64,000 bases of DNA from Takakia lepidozioides (lineage: Eukaryota; Streptophyta; Takakiopsida; Takakiales; Takakiaceae). The translations under genes were made by a program, and so were the position numbers. Below the pieces are notes generated by a model. It ran no database searches. It was not told where the DNA came from and saw only the letters and a list, made by a program, of their open reading frames with translations. Below are positions 12,472 through 24,755 of the stretch, in pieces (within the stretch, counting starts at the first letter, position 1; each line of letters starts with the position of its first letter). The DNA is taken from positions 26,472,001-26,536,000 of the forward strand of contig CM060731.1 of assembly GCA_030704615.1 (NCBI GenBank), written 5' to 3'.

Positions 12472-13283
12472 TTAATATCCGAACCGCCTGGTATTGACAA
12501 TTCCAATACCAAGGTCAATACATAGGCTGGTATTGACAAAGGTAATACCTATGTACCCATATTACGGGCAAAAACAAGGACTATACAGATGGTAGATATG
12601 AAGTTGGAGCCGGTGCACAAGTCAGGGTCCAGCCATCCAGCCCCAAGGGCCCGCCACTATTTTTCATTTTTTAGCACACATCCGTAGGGTAATGTCGAAT
12701 TGGCATTAACAACCTCGACAAGTTAGTGTTAATTTTAAAGAGTTGGCCGGATGATGTGTGGACTGATTGCAAGGTTGTTGAGCAAGGGATGACGGATTAA
12801 GTCCCGCCCTACAGTTTGACCCTCTCATCCATCCCCACATGCGGCTCTGGTGGATAGTTTGAGCCTATCCCTTAAAGTTGAGTAAATCGGGGAAGAAAGT
12901 GGGGACAGGCCAGCCTGCATAGCATGGCCCTACGCCACGTGGGAAGGTGGGAAAGGTCAACCTGATGGGAGCGTGGCCCCGTGCCACGCTCATCGTCCCA
13001 TGGTAGGGCACTGCGCAGAGGAAGCCTGGATGAAACGCTGCTTTTTCATGCTATTTTGAGTTTGGCCTTCTATTTTTTTTGCGCTTGTACTATGTGGGCC
13101 CGCTTCATAGACATTCATCCTACATTTTGGCCAAACTGGCTCAACTCACCCTACATCCCCTCGACTGAACGGATAACTTTAATACGATTGATGAATATGA
13201 GGACCTCATTGCAACTGCTGGCATTTTTGACAATGAGGCTTGCAATCAGTTTTCTCTTAACAGCTTCACTTTGTATATTAAAA

Positions 13284-13463
13284 GACACCCAACATATAGC
13301 CCACTGGTAATGGGCACATACCACATTGGATGTGGTTGTGGGTTCAAACCATGGTATGGTGTGTCATGAAGGTGTGTCCACCTTTCAGCTAGGAAGGCAG
13401 CAGCCTGTGGTGAAGAGACACCATAATTTACGCTCCTTTGGGGAGGTGTCTATGTTTTTTTTT
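13284..13463 (+). mobile_element. tRNA-derived SINE, second family
   Basis: An A-box-like TAGCCCACTGGTAATGGGC (about 13296-13314) is followed by the B box GGGTTCAAACC (13340-13350). The 3' end is a T-run (about 13453-13463). Imperfect target duplications GTATATTAAAA (13273-13283) and GTGTACTAAAA (13464-13474) flank it. Copy A of the host transposon reads through without it (about 6588-6600). Confidence 0.75.
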
Positions 13464-13822
13464 GTGTACTAAAATCTGCAACATTATTATGTAATGCAAA
13501 GTCTAAATTTTGCAGCAGAATAATTAATTTCTTTGTGAAATCAAGTACATATGCAATTAAAGGCATATTAATGATTTGGTGGTTATTTTAATTTTAATTT
13601 TAATTATTTATATCCGTGTTGATAACCGTCTGGTATTACGAGTGGAATATCGTCCTACTGATACCCATCCACAAATAAAAAATCATACTATTATTGAGAA
13701 CCGGCAGATATTAAAATTAAGTGAATATTCCAATACTATGGAACCGGCTGGTATTGAAAATTAATTGTTTTCAATACCAGGACCCGGCTGGTATTAAAAA
13801 AAGTAATACCCGCCCAACACCG

Positions 13823-16800
13823 CATCTCCATCGCCCTCAATCCCAACAAAAGGGCAAAGGAATCTGTGCCCAGAAATAACCATAAATATATAAATATATA
13901 TCTTATCCATTCTTAAAACTGCAGATAATCAATAAATTAATTTGTATTTATCGCGATTAATCGTGTCGGGAAAGCCGCCCCGCAGTGCCGTTCAATTTAC
14001 CGTTTACTATTTTCTGAGGCTGGAAAATGAGGCCCTTCAAATAGTAATGACAATAATCAGTGAGGTTCCCCGAAAAAACACAAACACAGTAAATATATAA
14101 ATAATTAATAAATCACAATTTTGTTTTATGCCTGGCTGCCCGGCCGGCCGACTGTTTGGTGGGTGGGTAGATTACATATTTATTTTATTGATAATTTTCT
14201 GATGCTATACTTGATTAGGCGATAAAATATCATGAGGACATTGGGATTTGAAACAAAAGAGTTTATGTTTCTGCGAACTTGCAGAAAGATCATAGAGGAG
14301 TTTGAGGAAGAGGGACCAAATTCTCAGCGTTGAAACATATTTGTGGAAATTTGCAGCAAAGTAGTCAAAAGCGAGGATGGGGCCAGTTGAATTGTTGCTT
14401 CATGCCCCCCTTTCCCGGCATTGCAGTGGAAAGTATCTGAAAGGGTGGTTATTCCATCTAGCGCTGAGGGTGGGCTTTCACATCGGAATTGATGGCAAAC
14501 TTATGAACATTTGATATACATAGCGGCTCGAGTGTTACAATACATAACTAGAGTGCTATAAACGTGGATGCTATGACTAGGATGATTCTCGCAACTATCA
14601 TATTTTATTCATAGCTCACGATGATCTTTTGGCTTCTATTCCGGGGCCAAGAAGTAAACATTTGAACATTTTGAATCCCCTCATAAAGATATGAAATCAA
14701 GCACATTTATAGCAAAGCACCAATCAAAGACTCAACAGTTTGTACACTCGGATCTAAGCATGTTATACTGTGCAGCTGCAAATCAACATCGGCATAGGGT
14801 GCACAACTGTTGCATTTTCACTTCAATTGGTGGTTCTCCAATATCATACAATGCCAGGCAGAGTTAGATACTTGAGTAAATGAGATTGGTAATTAAGGCA
14901 TTGTCTAAAAGCTGATGATCTCCAATAGTCTGCAGTTGATAAGATGCATCTGCATGGAAATTAGATATAGTTGAATGGGAGTTTGAGATGCACTTTTTTA
15001 CTGAGGGGCAGATCGAGTCTGTAGCAACTTGCGAGATCTGAATGTTGGGTAGTTTCGTATCGAGCTCAAAATTAGATGATGCCCACTGAAGTCAGCGTGA
15101 ATGTCCCTTGCGGTTGTAGTGAGGCCACTACATACATATGAATAATACACTCTCGACCGAAAATCTCGTAATGACCCGAGACAATGTCGGTTTCAAACAT
15201 TCAATGATGGACATCAATCGTGAAGGAAATGTAATCACGGATGCATGGGAGGTATATTCGGACATAAATCTCAATATAATGGACGAAAAATTGGGACCAT
15301 TGAGTCAAATGTGAGGGGAAAAGGAGGGGAAAAGTCCCAAACAGAGGCAGTTGATGCGGCAAAGGCCCACCGAGAAATCTTGATTTTTCGGGGTTTTCCG
15401 AATACCTTAGAACTTGCCACACTGACATTGTCGTGAAGCATCACCGCAACGCATGTTATGAGTTTGTTATGGCGCTGTTGACTGAGATAGAGTATATGGG
15501 TAGACTGAATCCGGAATGGCCACGTGGCCTTTATCACGTGGGTTTCTCTGCTAGTTTCAATCGAAGGTTGCCTTAGATTTCTCGGTCGAACTCTCGTGTG
15601 TCCAAGCTGTACTCCAACTCCACATTAATGTTGTAGCTTAGCTCCGCCACTAGACATGAATTCAGGATGATAATGATCGTGATCGTGATTGTGTCCATAG
15701 AATGTAAGAGAGCAGAAGCATTCCACGAAGAGTCCACGAATAAATTATTATAGAGAGAGAGAGGTCTTGCAGATCTATACATAGTTTCGTGTTGGCGCCC
15801 AGTGGAGAATACAATTGTACCAAGTTAGATTTCTTTAGCGTTCCATGCTGTTCATTTTGGACATGTATTAGAAATGCATTTAGTGCAACCTATGGATATG
15901 CGAGAGCACTGGTCATGTGGATGTTGCTAGACCTGTTCATAGCATTGGTGATTTGTACTAAACTGGGCTCCTCCCATTGGTGTGTTACTTCTCTCCATAT
16001 ATTTGTTATGTATGCTCAACGCTGCCTCCTACGGAAGATCTTTGCAGATTTTCTCTCTTGAAAAGTATTATATTGATGGTACGTACAGCAGATTCAGCAT
16101 GTGTAATGTAAGCTCGCCAATTTTCAATTTCCAAATCAGACAGGGTGAATATGTGGAAGGTTGGTCGGCCAGTTGACGAGACGCAAAGGTTGCAACCAGC
16201 TAAGATAATTCCTCGGGAGAAACTTTTCATCAAGTTACTGGAGTTATGTAAGCTCAAGTTGATCTTCAGGTACTGATGCGTAGATCCCATCTTTCTATTT
16301 TTGCGTACTAAACTTATACTGGTTAGACATGACATGCCCAGTTATCCGAGCTTTAAATTTGAATTGAGTGGTCTCATAATAAGATCATCATTCATAAAAA
16401 CCGCTATTTCTCAGGATTGATTCCCAAGGAGAATACAGGAAGAACATGTAAAAATCCATCGTTGCATAGGTTAATTTGGACATTGTCATTTGAATTAACA
16501 TTTGGTATGTTAATTGTGCTAGTGTACCTATCCAACTAAGAATCCAATACATATAAGGTCTACGACACAATCTTGAGGGCAGCAGACCTTGCAACGATTC
16601 TATTTACAAAATGCTTTACCTTCCACTTTGTCGTATCGTGCTGATGAACGGTTTATACGACGTGCCTCCATTGTCATCGTTGAACGAGCTCAAAAGCCAG
16701 GCGATGAAGGTGGCGTCAAGGTTGAGCAAGGTTGTTGACAGTGTAAGTCCCACCTGAGCTTGATCTAGCCTTCATTAAGAGCCATGTATATATTACTTGT

Positions 16801-17050
16801 AAACACCCTTTCAGATTGTGGATCGTGATGATCATCGTATCATGATCAGTGAATCTTCCACTCGAGATTATTATTCTTGGCTTTGCATATGCAAGACACT
16901 CCACGGTAGCATTTGTTATTGGTGTTTTTTTTTAATTTCCCATAGTGTGCATTGTAGAATAAGGAAAATCATGACAGATATGGCCAATTAACAAAACAAT
17001 AAAAGAGATGGGCAAGGTAGCCGGAAAATCGCTGACGCGTTGAGAGTAGA
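13823..17050. other. AT-rich intergenic DNA without recognised genes
   Basis: ORFs are short and resemble no family I know. A TTGGCGCCC at about 15792-15800 looks like a plant retrotransposon primer-binding site, but no LTR pair or gag/pol coding sense is visible nearby. Confidence 0.45.
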
Positions 17051-17090
17051 TAGGGCGAGGTTCAGACCGAGCAACTCAGTTTGAAAAGAG

Positions 17091-17441
17091 TCAAGGTAGA
17101 AAATGGTGCCAAAGAGCCATTTTTTGGTTGGGGTGTGGCGATGTATCTGTTTGCATTTGGCCTGGAACAGTTGAGGCAAACTGGAATTTGGATGAGTGGA
17201 TAATCAGACCCAGGTATTGGTACGATTTGACAACCTCTATTTCCTGCCGGTTGAAGAGCTCTAATATATCCACTGCCTGCCATTTTGCAACTTCTTGACT
17301 GCCTTGCTGACATTGGTTGCACTGAATGCTGATATTGGTTGTAGTGAAGAAATATAAGTGCACGGGTTTGGAGCTTATGGGAAAGGGAGATTGGTTTGGG
17401 GAGTGATACAGTGACTGTATGAAAAACTGTTTTGAAATCAC
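17091..17441 (-). pseudogene. Possible LINE reverse-transcriptase fragment
   Basis: The minus-strand ORF contains EIEVVKSYQYLGLIIHSSKF, which resembles the segment just after the palm of non-LTR reverse transcriptases (V..YKYLG..I). Nothing upstream or downstream in frame completes a domain, so it is at most a fragment. Confidence 0.35.
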
Positions 17442-17449
17442 GTGGAGAT

Positions 17450-18769
17450 CTCTTGAAGGTGCTAATGGTGGAAAAGAGCCATTAATAGATACAAAACTTT
17501 AGAAAATGACCTTAACTTCTTAGTGTGAAGGCCTTGATACCGAATCCAACTTTTTCACCAATAGAAAGAATGGATTTAACATTAGTTTGTAAAGCAGTCT
17601 TCATCTCATACGTAAAACGGCCATAATGTAGTGTGGTCCCTTCTTCTACCTGTAGGCCAACTAAACTAATTCATCATTGAAGTACTTAGCGTCATACTAC
17701 AATCTCAGTTGATACTATGTTGAACCAGACCTTATTTGCTAAGGCAATATTTGTGAAATATTCACATCTGATGTTCAACATCTCAAAAATACAATTGAAA
17801 TACAAAACTGATTTACATAGCATTTTTTAGTGACTCCTCTGAACACTGATCTCTCAGCTCCAGCCATCCCTTAAGCACGATCGTCGTGCAGAGGGTTAGG
17901 GCAGGGAAGAGATGAAGCGCGATTTCCCGCGATTTCATCCATTTGGAGTTCTATGAATCCACATACATCGGATTCGTTCTTCAGTGGAGTCACTGAAAAA
18001 TGTTCTCTTGTAAGGATTTCTCTTCTGATCAATGGATGAAGCAAATTGAAGAAGCAATTGTGATAATATAGAGACTTGATGACCAAGAAAAACAATTATT
18101 TAAACTTTTTTAAATACCCATTTTGGCCATGAATTATTTATTCTTAATTTTTCTTTTATCATTTAGTATATTTAAATATACAACTCATGCACAACACATG
18201 AGAAGTAGATTAGTCATCATTAAATAAGTAGATATGGGTCTCAAAATTAAAACTAGTTGTACAAATTTTTATATTTAGACTAATTCTTTCAAGGACTTTC
18301 AAATTTTAAGTTTTTAACAATATAAACCATACTTAATAGAAAATTATGAAAATTATGAATTTCTTATAAAAAGCTTTCAGTCCTCAAAATTTGCTACACG
18401 TTATAACTATGGAGTTTAATTTGATGTTTTGTGAATTTTTATGCTATGTTTCATAATTTTAATTGAATGTTGTTTCAGTGAAATGTGGATTGCAAATGCC
18501 TATTGTAACAGAAAGATGTCTCATCTTAATGGAGTTGGTCTCCCAAAGTATGGACATAAGGTTAAATACGTTCTTTTATTAAATTTGGAGATTTTAGTGA
18601 AATGTAGACCACCAAATTCATAGGGAGACGCCTCCATCCCAATGGAATTATGATTTCAAATTTTAAGCATCACCATCATTCAACCAATGTCATATTCTTA
18701 CACCACTCATGTAAGTGACTCCAAGGTTGTTTCGGTACGGGCATGGTTGGTGGAAACAAATGGTATCAT
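17450..18769. other. AT-rich intergenic DNA, nothing recognised
   Basis: Very AT-rich from about 18100 to 18440. No ORF with recognisable homology, no RNA gene, and no repeat with clear ends. Confidence 0.5.
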
Positions 18770-18856
18770 AATGTTAAGTTGAGTTTTCGAGAATGTTAAG
18801 TCGAGTTTTTGAGAATGTTAAGTCTAGTTTTCGAGAATGTTAGTCGAGTTTTCGAG
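18770..18856. repeat. 22-bp tandem repeat, four units
   Basis: Units of GAATGTTAAGTCGAGTTTTC start near 18770, 18791, 18813 and 18835. Non-coding, inside AT-rich intergenic DNA. Confidence 0.85.
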
Positions 18857-20130
18857 TACAATAGTGTTTTGCTTGGTGGGTCAGAGAAAGTTTAGATTCA
18901 TAGTGCTAAGTGCTATTATGAGACCACATGTGCACTTTGTGAGCCCTCTGATCACCCAGAATGTGATCTTGCAATGGATGAATTGACTTAGCATTATGTC
19001 CGGTAATGCTTTCCACCATGCCTGCTCTCGAACATTAGCTACACCCTTTAGGATATTTAAATTACCTCTTTGAATCATTTGCCTCATCTACAAATGTTTC
19101 AATTTATCTACTATTACCTACATTTGGGTGTTTGAAATCTACAAATATTTATATAGTGTGACATTTCAAGGAATTAGTGTGGGGCAATCTAAGTATCCAC
19201 AAGGGTGTAGTCCATTGTGCTTGCGTTAGCTACAGTGCCATTGGTGGCAATTATGTGAAGTTGCGCCCATCTCTCTTGGCCTATCTTGTGTCTACTTTCA
19301 TACTCTGATAGGTTGATTTGCTAGACCAGGTTGATCTTCATCTGAATTAGTTCGTAGAATAGGTACACCTATATTTTGCAAGGCATTACTCTGTGCATGT
19401 CTCCAATTGATGAGGAGCTACCGTAATGATTTGTAATTGTGAGAATGTTGTCATGATGTTATGAACAGATGTTTCAAAAGCAGCTTTAGAATTGGATCAC
19501 AAATTTTTCTTTTGATCGAAATCACAAGCTGGCCATGCATCACGAAGAATGACTACTCATGACTAGTGCAATGTTGTGCCGATCGAATTAGCAATCTGCA
19601 CCCCACGCCACAAGCTATTCCTCCTTACCATTTGCAGAAATTTTAACACAACTGCAACCGAAATTCACTTCTGTCATGAAATTAGTTAGAACTAGTCATG
19701 AGTCGAATCCCCAGAAAGTTTCTAGATTTCATGTAACACCAGGAATAACGCCAAATGTGTCGTGGTCAACGTAGCAATACAAGGCTCGGTTCGCGTTTAA
19801 ATTTGCTTACTCTAGTGGCAATATTGCTATGTTCACAATGTTGTTACTCGCCAGTGCCTACAAAGGCAATATTCAGTTTTCATATCGTCGATCGATTGCG
19901 TTCTCTGCGTATAAGCAATTTGCATTCTTAATCTGAGCATGCAATTAAAATTATGCCACCACAATTAATTGCTAGTGGCAATTAGAGAAGCTGGTTAGAA
20001 TGTGTAAGGTTTAAGGACATAGAAAAACTCAAAACATTTAGATTGATCCAAGAATTTTACATTTTGAAAGTTTTGTGCATTTGTGCACCCAAAGTCACTG
20101 AAATTTGCCAATACAATAACCAATATTGTG
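18857..20130. other. Intergenic DNA, nothing recognised
   Basis: No ORF with recognisable homology and no structured repeat until the hAT target site at 20131. Confidence 0.5.
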
Positions 20131-21759
20131 GTTATTACCAGTGTTGTGCGGGTACCCGCTTAGGCGGGTTGGAACCGGCGGTTCCGGTTCCGGTTCCTGG
20201 GAACCAGTACAGGAACCGGAATCGGAACCGGGGGAGCAGGGACGAGCCGGTTCCAGAACCGGAACCGGCGGGTTCGGGTTTTTCCAGGAACCGGCTTGGA
20301 ACTGGAACCGGGGGTCAGTGGCGGTTCCGGATCCGGTTCCCGCACTAGGGTTTTTTGTTTTTTTTTTCCTCCCGCGATCTGTCGTCTCTCACACGCGATC
20401 TGCTGCAGTAGCGCGACTTCAGCGCGGGGGAGGGAGCAGCGCGGGGGAGGGTTTGGTTTTCGTGCTTTTGTGGTCTCGCAGTTTGTGAGATGTTTGTCCA
20501 TTTCCAGTTGTGACACTTCTCGCGGTGTCATCAGTGTTGTTTGTGTAGGGATACGTTACAAGAGGGTTGGCTGCTTCTGTGCGTGGGTCCGGGGTTGAAT
20601 GTTGGACTAGGTGTTATGGAGGAAGGCATGGAGCATTTGTAGAAGGGAGAAAGAATGAGAGTGGGGAAGAAGATGTAGGTAGGTCTGCAGGGTGTTGGAT
20701 TGTGAAAGAATGGCATCAGCTGGCAGAGGATCCGAGCGGCCCACATGATTGAATGGATGGAGTTGACATGGTCCAGGTACTCGCTTCTAAATATGTAATT
20801 TAATGTGTCTCTCGTCTCACCAAAGGATGGACTCATGGTGCACAATTGTAGTAGAAAGCCGTTATAGACCTGGTTCTAACAACGACTCCATTGTCTTGAA
20901 GAACTACAGTTGTGAACAATTGTTTTCTATGCATGTGAATCATGGAAGGAGTTGTAAAGATGTGGGGATGGCAGAGTGCTCCTACCCTGACCAAAGGTCT
21001 TGTCGGCTCCTTGCGGTGTACCTATGGAAGGTCTGATATCACGCAGCATGTTGATGGGCCAGGCCAGGCGGTGGAGCCGAAATGGGTATGCAGTCTTGCA
21101 ATGTGGAGACGGAAACACTTGCAAGCAATGGCTATGACACCTCCCCATCCTCCAGGGAAAACAAAGGAAGGTATCGAGATGTAATTCTTTACTTGTATTT
21201 CTGTGAGTCTTTGAGCTTTGCCCGTCGGAGTGATCCATGCTCCATATCAACATTGATCCACCCCATCAGAAACTCCAAAAAGGTTTTATTGTAGTACAGG
21301 GGCTGTGGAGAATGTCGGCGGAATGGACACCCTTGTGTTCTGATCCTCGTAAAGTGATACATCTCGCGTGTAGCCCATAGAAATCCCGCTGAAGTTCCAA
21401 GAGGCATCAACATGTTGAGCTCATTAAGCTTAGTGTAGTGCCTATGTGCTTAGTGTGGACTGCCTGGGCCTCTTACTGTTCCTTTTCTGCACCTCTCTCT
21501 CTCTCCCCTTCTACTTAGCAGGTTCGCTAGGGTAATGGGGAAGTTCTTAGCAGGCCGTGTTTCAATCTCTGCCCGCTCAACTGCACCATGGTGGTTCTCA
21601 CTGACCAATCCGTCATTACCTGACTACAGACACAAGTAAGCACACACAAGAGGTCCTCTTGGGTTGATGGTCAGTCAACCTCCATGGGTCATGACAGAAG
21701 GTCGAGGACAATGTGGTGAGGCACCCAGGCACAGCTGAAGACCAGGGATAGAGGTCCAG

Positions 21760-22460
21760 ATTCATCTAAGAGGGTCGGGTTTCACACACAAGATTACGTC
21801 TGATTCCCTGTGGATCGATACCTACAAGAAATCTGCCTGGGTAGATGCTCAAGTGGAAACAGCAGCGGCAGCAGTGCAATTGACACCACAAGGCACGGCT
21901 AATGAAGGTACCTTCTTCAACACATTTCAGCCTGATGGTACCATTTTCTTTGACATGTTTCAGTGTGTTTTTCCCTCTCATCAGGCTTAGCCATGAATTT
22001 GCATATCGAATTCTGTAAGTTGGCTCGGTAGGTGGATATGTGGTGGTTTGGAGTGACTTTGCAAGTTACTGCCAATGTAGCAGCCGAAAAGTACCCAAAA
22101 ACTGATAACAGATATAAAGAGAAGCTTTGGAATGAACACTTTTCTGACCCTTGTCAATGGTGGGACAATGTGGGTAGATGGTCAACTGGAACAACAGCGG
22201 TAGCAGCGCAATTTGAACAAGGCGCTGCTAATGAAGGTACCTTCTTCAACACATTTCAGCCTTCTTCTTCGACCTGTTTGAGCCTCTTTTGCCCTCTCAT
22301 CAGGCTCAGCCCTGAATTTGCATATTGAATTCTATAAGTTAGCTCGTTGGGATGATCTGTGGTGGTTTGGAGTGACTTTGCAAGTTACTGCCGAGGTGGC
22401 AGCAGGAAAGTACACAAAAAAAGACAGAGATGAAGAGAAGCTTTGGAATGAGACACTTTT
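21760..22460 (+). pseudogene. OSB-like PDF-motif fragments, two direct copies inside the hAT element
   Basis: Frame reading at about 21770-21890 gives THKITSDSLWIDTYKKSAWV; at about 22080-22170 it gives EKLWNEHFSDPCQWWDN. Together these resemble the PDF motif of plant organellar single-stranded DNA-binding proteins (LW..FF.DP..WWDNR...PDFKHK....LW...W). A unit of about 325 bp is duplicated: about 21876-22200 and 22205-22460 share GCTAATGAAGGTACCTTCTT and TGGAGTGACTTTGCAAGTTA. Stops and lost segments make these non-functional. The OSB match is from family memory and untested. Confidence 0.55.
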
Positions 22461-23149
22461 CTGACCTCGCCGGTTCCGGTTCCTTGATAGATTTAAAGAG
22501 GCGGTTCCGGTTCCGGATCCGGTTCTTTTTTGTGAAGCGGTTCCGGTTCCGGTTCCACCCTCATTCTCTGTTTGCTCATTCTCCACCCTCCTGCTCTGTC
22601 CAGACTACAAGCAGGCTTTTTACCTATGAATATCCAGAGTCAGTTGTCTGCCCTACAAGTCTACATGTCTGCAAAAGGTGTGAAACAAAGAGATGTTGCA
22701 AAACTCTCGTTGAAATGACAAAGAGAAATCAAACACTGGATCTAAATTGCACAAACAAAGCATATCTTGACCGTCTTCCTCAACCTAGTATCATCAGGGA
22801 TCTGCAAACTGCAATCTGCAAACCAATTAGAGCTTTAAAAAACTTTACAGAATGCCCAACAACTTTTCCTCCACACCAGTCTGATCATACTTACTTTTCG
22901 TTGCCCTAGATGTGGGGCAAAGGTGAACACTGTAACTGCACTCAGGTGCGCGCCAAGTAGCACTCAATGTACAAACATCTAAGCGGAGCCTCATTAGTCT
23001 GTCACTCCACCCCTAGACCCGCTCTCTCCCCTTTCTTCAACCGTCTGTTCGCAGGGAAACTATAGCCACATGTGTCACATTTGCTGCAGGCTAGACATGA
23101 AGAGGACCAGTGATGTAAGCAACCTATATTGCAGCCAACCCCCGACCAA

Positions 23150-23535
23150 ACACTCAATTGTAGTGCCTTGCTCTATCAATTGCGCTGTTGCCGCTGCTGT
23201 TTCCAGTTGACCATCCACCCACATTGTCCCACCATTGACTGAGGTCAGAAAAGTGTCTCATTCCAAAGCTTCTCTTCATCTCTGTTATCTGTTTTTGTGT
23301 ATTTTCCTGCTACCACCTCGGCAGTAACTTGCAAAGTCACTCCAAACCACCACAGATCATCCCAAAAAGCTAATGAGTTTGATGAGAGGGCAAAACAGGC
23401 TGAAATAGGTCGAAGAAGAAGGTGCCCTCACCACAAATGTGTTGAAGAAGGTACCTTCATCAGTAGTGCCTTGCTCTATCAATTGCGCTGCTGCCGCTGT
23501 TGTTTCCAGTTGACCATCCGCCCACATTTATGGCA
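23150..23535 (-). pseudogene. Inverted third copy of the OSB-like segment
   Basis: This is the reverse complement of the 22.1-22.46 kb segment: ATTCCAAAGCTTCTCTTCAT and GCAGTAACTTGCAAAGTCAC read against it. It carries the same LWNE.FSD..QWWDN relic on the minus strand. With the direct copies it could form a long foldback in RNA. Confidence 0.6.
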
Positions 23536-23598
23536 AGAACCGCACAACACTGGTTATTACAGGTACATATATATCATCTATGATGAGAGATCAATTAA

Positions 23599-23853
23599 TT
23601 AATACAAGAAGGCATGAGCACGAGGGGCGGCACTCAACTGAAGTGGCAATTTCATGGCCACTGCCAACCCCCATTGCTCCGTCATGTCGGGTGATGCCAC
23701 GTCACCCTGCATCGACCAATCGAAGCTGTGAACGAGGTGTGCCAACAACGTCGTCACCATCATGTTGCCGCGGGGCACATGCGACGCCCCACCCGGAGTG
23801 AGCTCGTACGAGTCGAATCCCCACACATAATCCACCTCGGGCCGCTGATCCAC
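23599..23853 (-). pseudogene. Cytochrome P450 C-terminal relic
   Basis: The minus-strand frame reads YELTPGGASHVPRGNMMVTT, LLAHLVHSFDWSM, DMTEQWGLAVAMKLPLQLS and a stop. This matches the end of plant A-type P450s (E..PFG.GRR.CPG.....L..LL..FDW......DM.E..G....K..PL). The haem-binding block is damaged: no Cys where CPG is expected. Upstream P450 sequence is absent, so it is a dead 3' fragment. Confidence 0.7.
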
Positions 23854-23860
23854 GAAGGCT

Positions 23861-24755
23861 CAGAATTTTGAGGCTGGTCAGATGATGGGGCCCGCCGTCT
23901 CATTAACATAGGAGCAAACTACCTTCATGAGTGGAGTACTTAGAATTTTTCTTCGCGAACGACCGTGAGGCCGCATGGAGCAGAGGGGACAAGGACCTGA
24001 CAGTGGGCCCCGCTACTTTAAAACGGTCCCTATTCCCCTGTTTCTCTTATATATCAAGAAAACTACATATTGTTTGCACTGTGGAGGTTGTGGTCTGGTG
24101 GTTGGGCGGAACAAGAGGAGCTACGCTACTTTTGTGAAGGACTAACTCCAGTAACTTATCTTGATATGAACAGTTGTTTCGGGCTTTCCAGAGTTCCTCT
24201 AGAAATCCCTTCACATCCCTTCAAGCATCAACTTGATGTGTGTGAGATGCCCAAGGGCTTTAGGCTCAGCCTCGAGATTTTGACAGATGGTGAACAGAGG
24301 TGCAAGCACTATGTTCTCGATGATCCTATATTATTAGAGATTATTTTTGGCATAATCTCTACTTTTATGTACTATTCGAAATTCTAAGTACTCCTAAAAC
24401 TACCTGCATGGAGGTAGTTGTAAATTTCATATGCAGCCTGGTGTGCTTGGGAAGCTTGTAGCCTCGAAACTCAAATGCCTGGCTCGCCTCACGAGGGATG
24501 TTCAAAGGAAGAGGAGGATATATTGGAGACGGAAGGTTTCCTTCACGAGAGATTACAGGAATGGGAGGTTGGGGATGTCGAATTCTTGGAATACTCTTGC
24601 GGCGGGGACGCTAAGCGGTGAGCGGTTGGTGAGCTGGAATTGTGAGCCCATAACATAAATTATATATGATAATGAGCATGAATAGGTCGTCAAAACATTA
24701 AGAAATGGGACATATTTCAGCAGATAACAACCCTATATCCGAAGAAACCAAAAAA
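23861..24755. other. Intergenic DNA with unrecognised ORFs
   Basis: A 105-codon plus ORF (24070-24387; MNSCFGLSRVPLEIPSHPFK part-way) and a 75-codon ORF (24431-24658) are open but match no family I know. Codon choice gives no strong coding signal. Confidence 0.4.

Larger units (their letters stand above)
11104..13822. mobile_element. Decayed DNA transposon, copy B, with nested insertions
   Basis: Same family as copy A at 5944-6924. Left-end blocks lie at 11104-11168; the internal and right-end blocks resume at 12472 and end with TAATACCCGCCCAACAC at about 13822. Between them sit a TTAA-flanked element (11173-12471), an unassigned insert at about 12790-13170 that copy A lacks, and a SINE (13284-13463). 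The coding relic (NLDKLVLILKSWPDDV; IDEYEDLIATAGIFDNEACN) is again split, here by the unassigned insert. Confidence 0.65.
20139..23552. mobile_element. Non-autonomous hAT transposon, 3.4 kb, with 8-bp target duplication
   Basis: The ends are perfect 13-bp inverted repeats, CAGTGTTGTGCGG, fitting the CARNG start of hAT ends. GTTATTAC directly duplicated at 20131-20138 and 23553-23560 is the 8-bp target duplication expected of hAT. The left subterminal region (20139-20345) is packed with GGTTCC/GGAACC motifs on both strands; a second cluster lies at about 22468-22555. No hAT transposase (BED finger or dimerisation domain) is recognisable. The interior instead carries direct and inverted copies of a segment resembling OSB protein exons. 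Confidence 0.92.

Noticed and set aside
15785-15815. TTGGCGCCC primer-binding-site-like sequence suggesting an LTR retrotransposon
   Set aside because: No flanking LTR pair, polypurine tract or gag/pol coding sense is visible within several kb.
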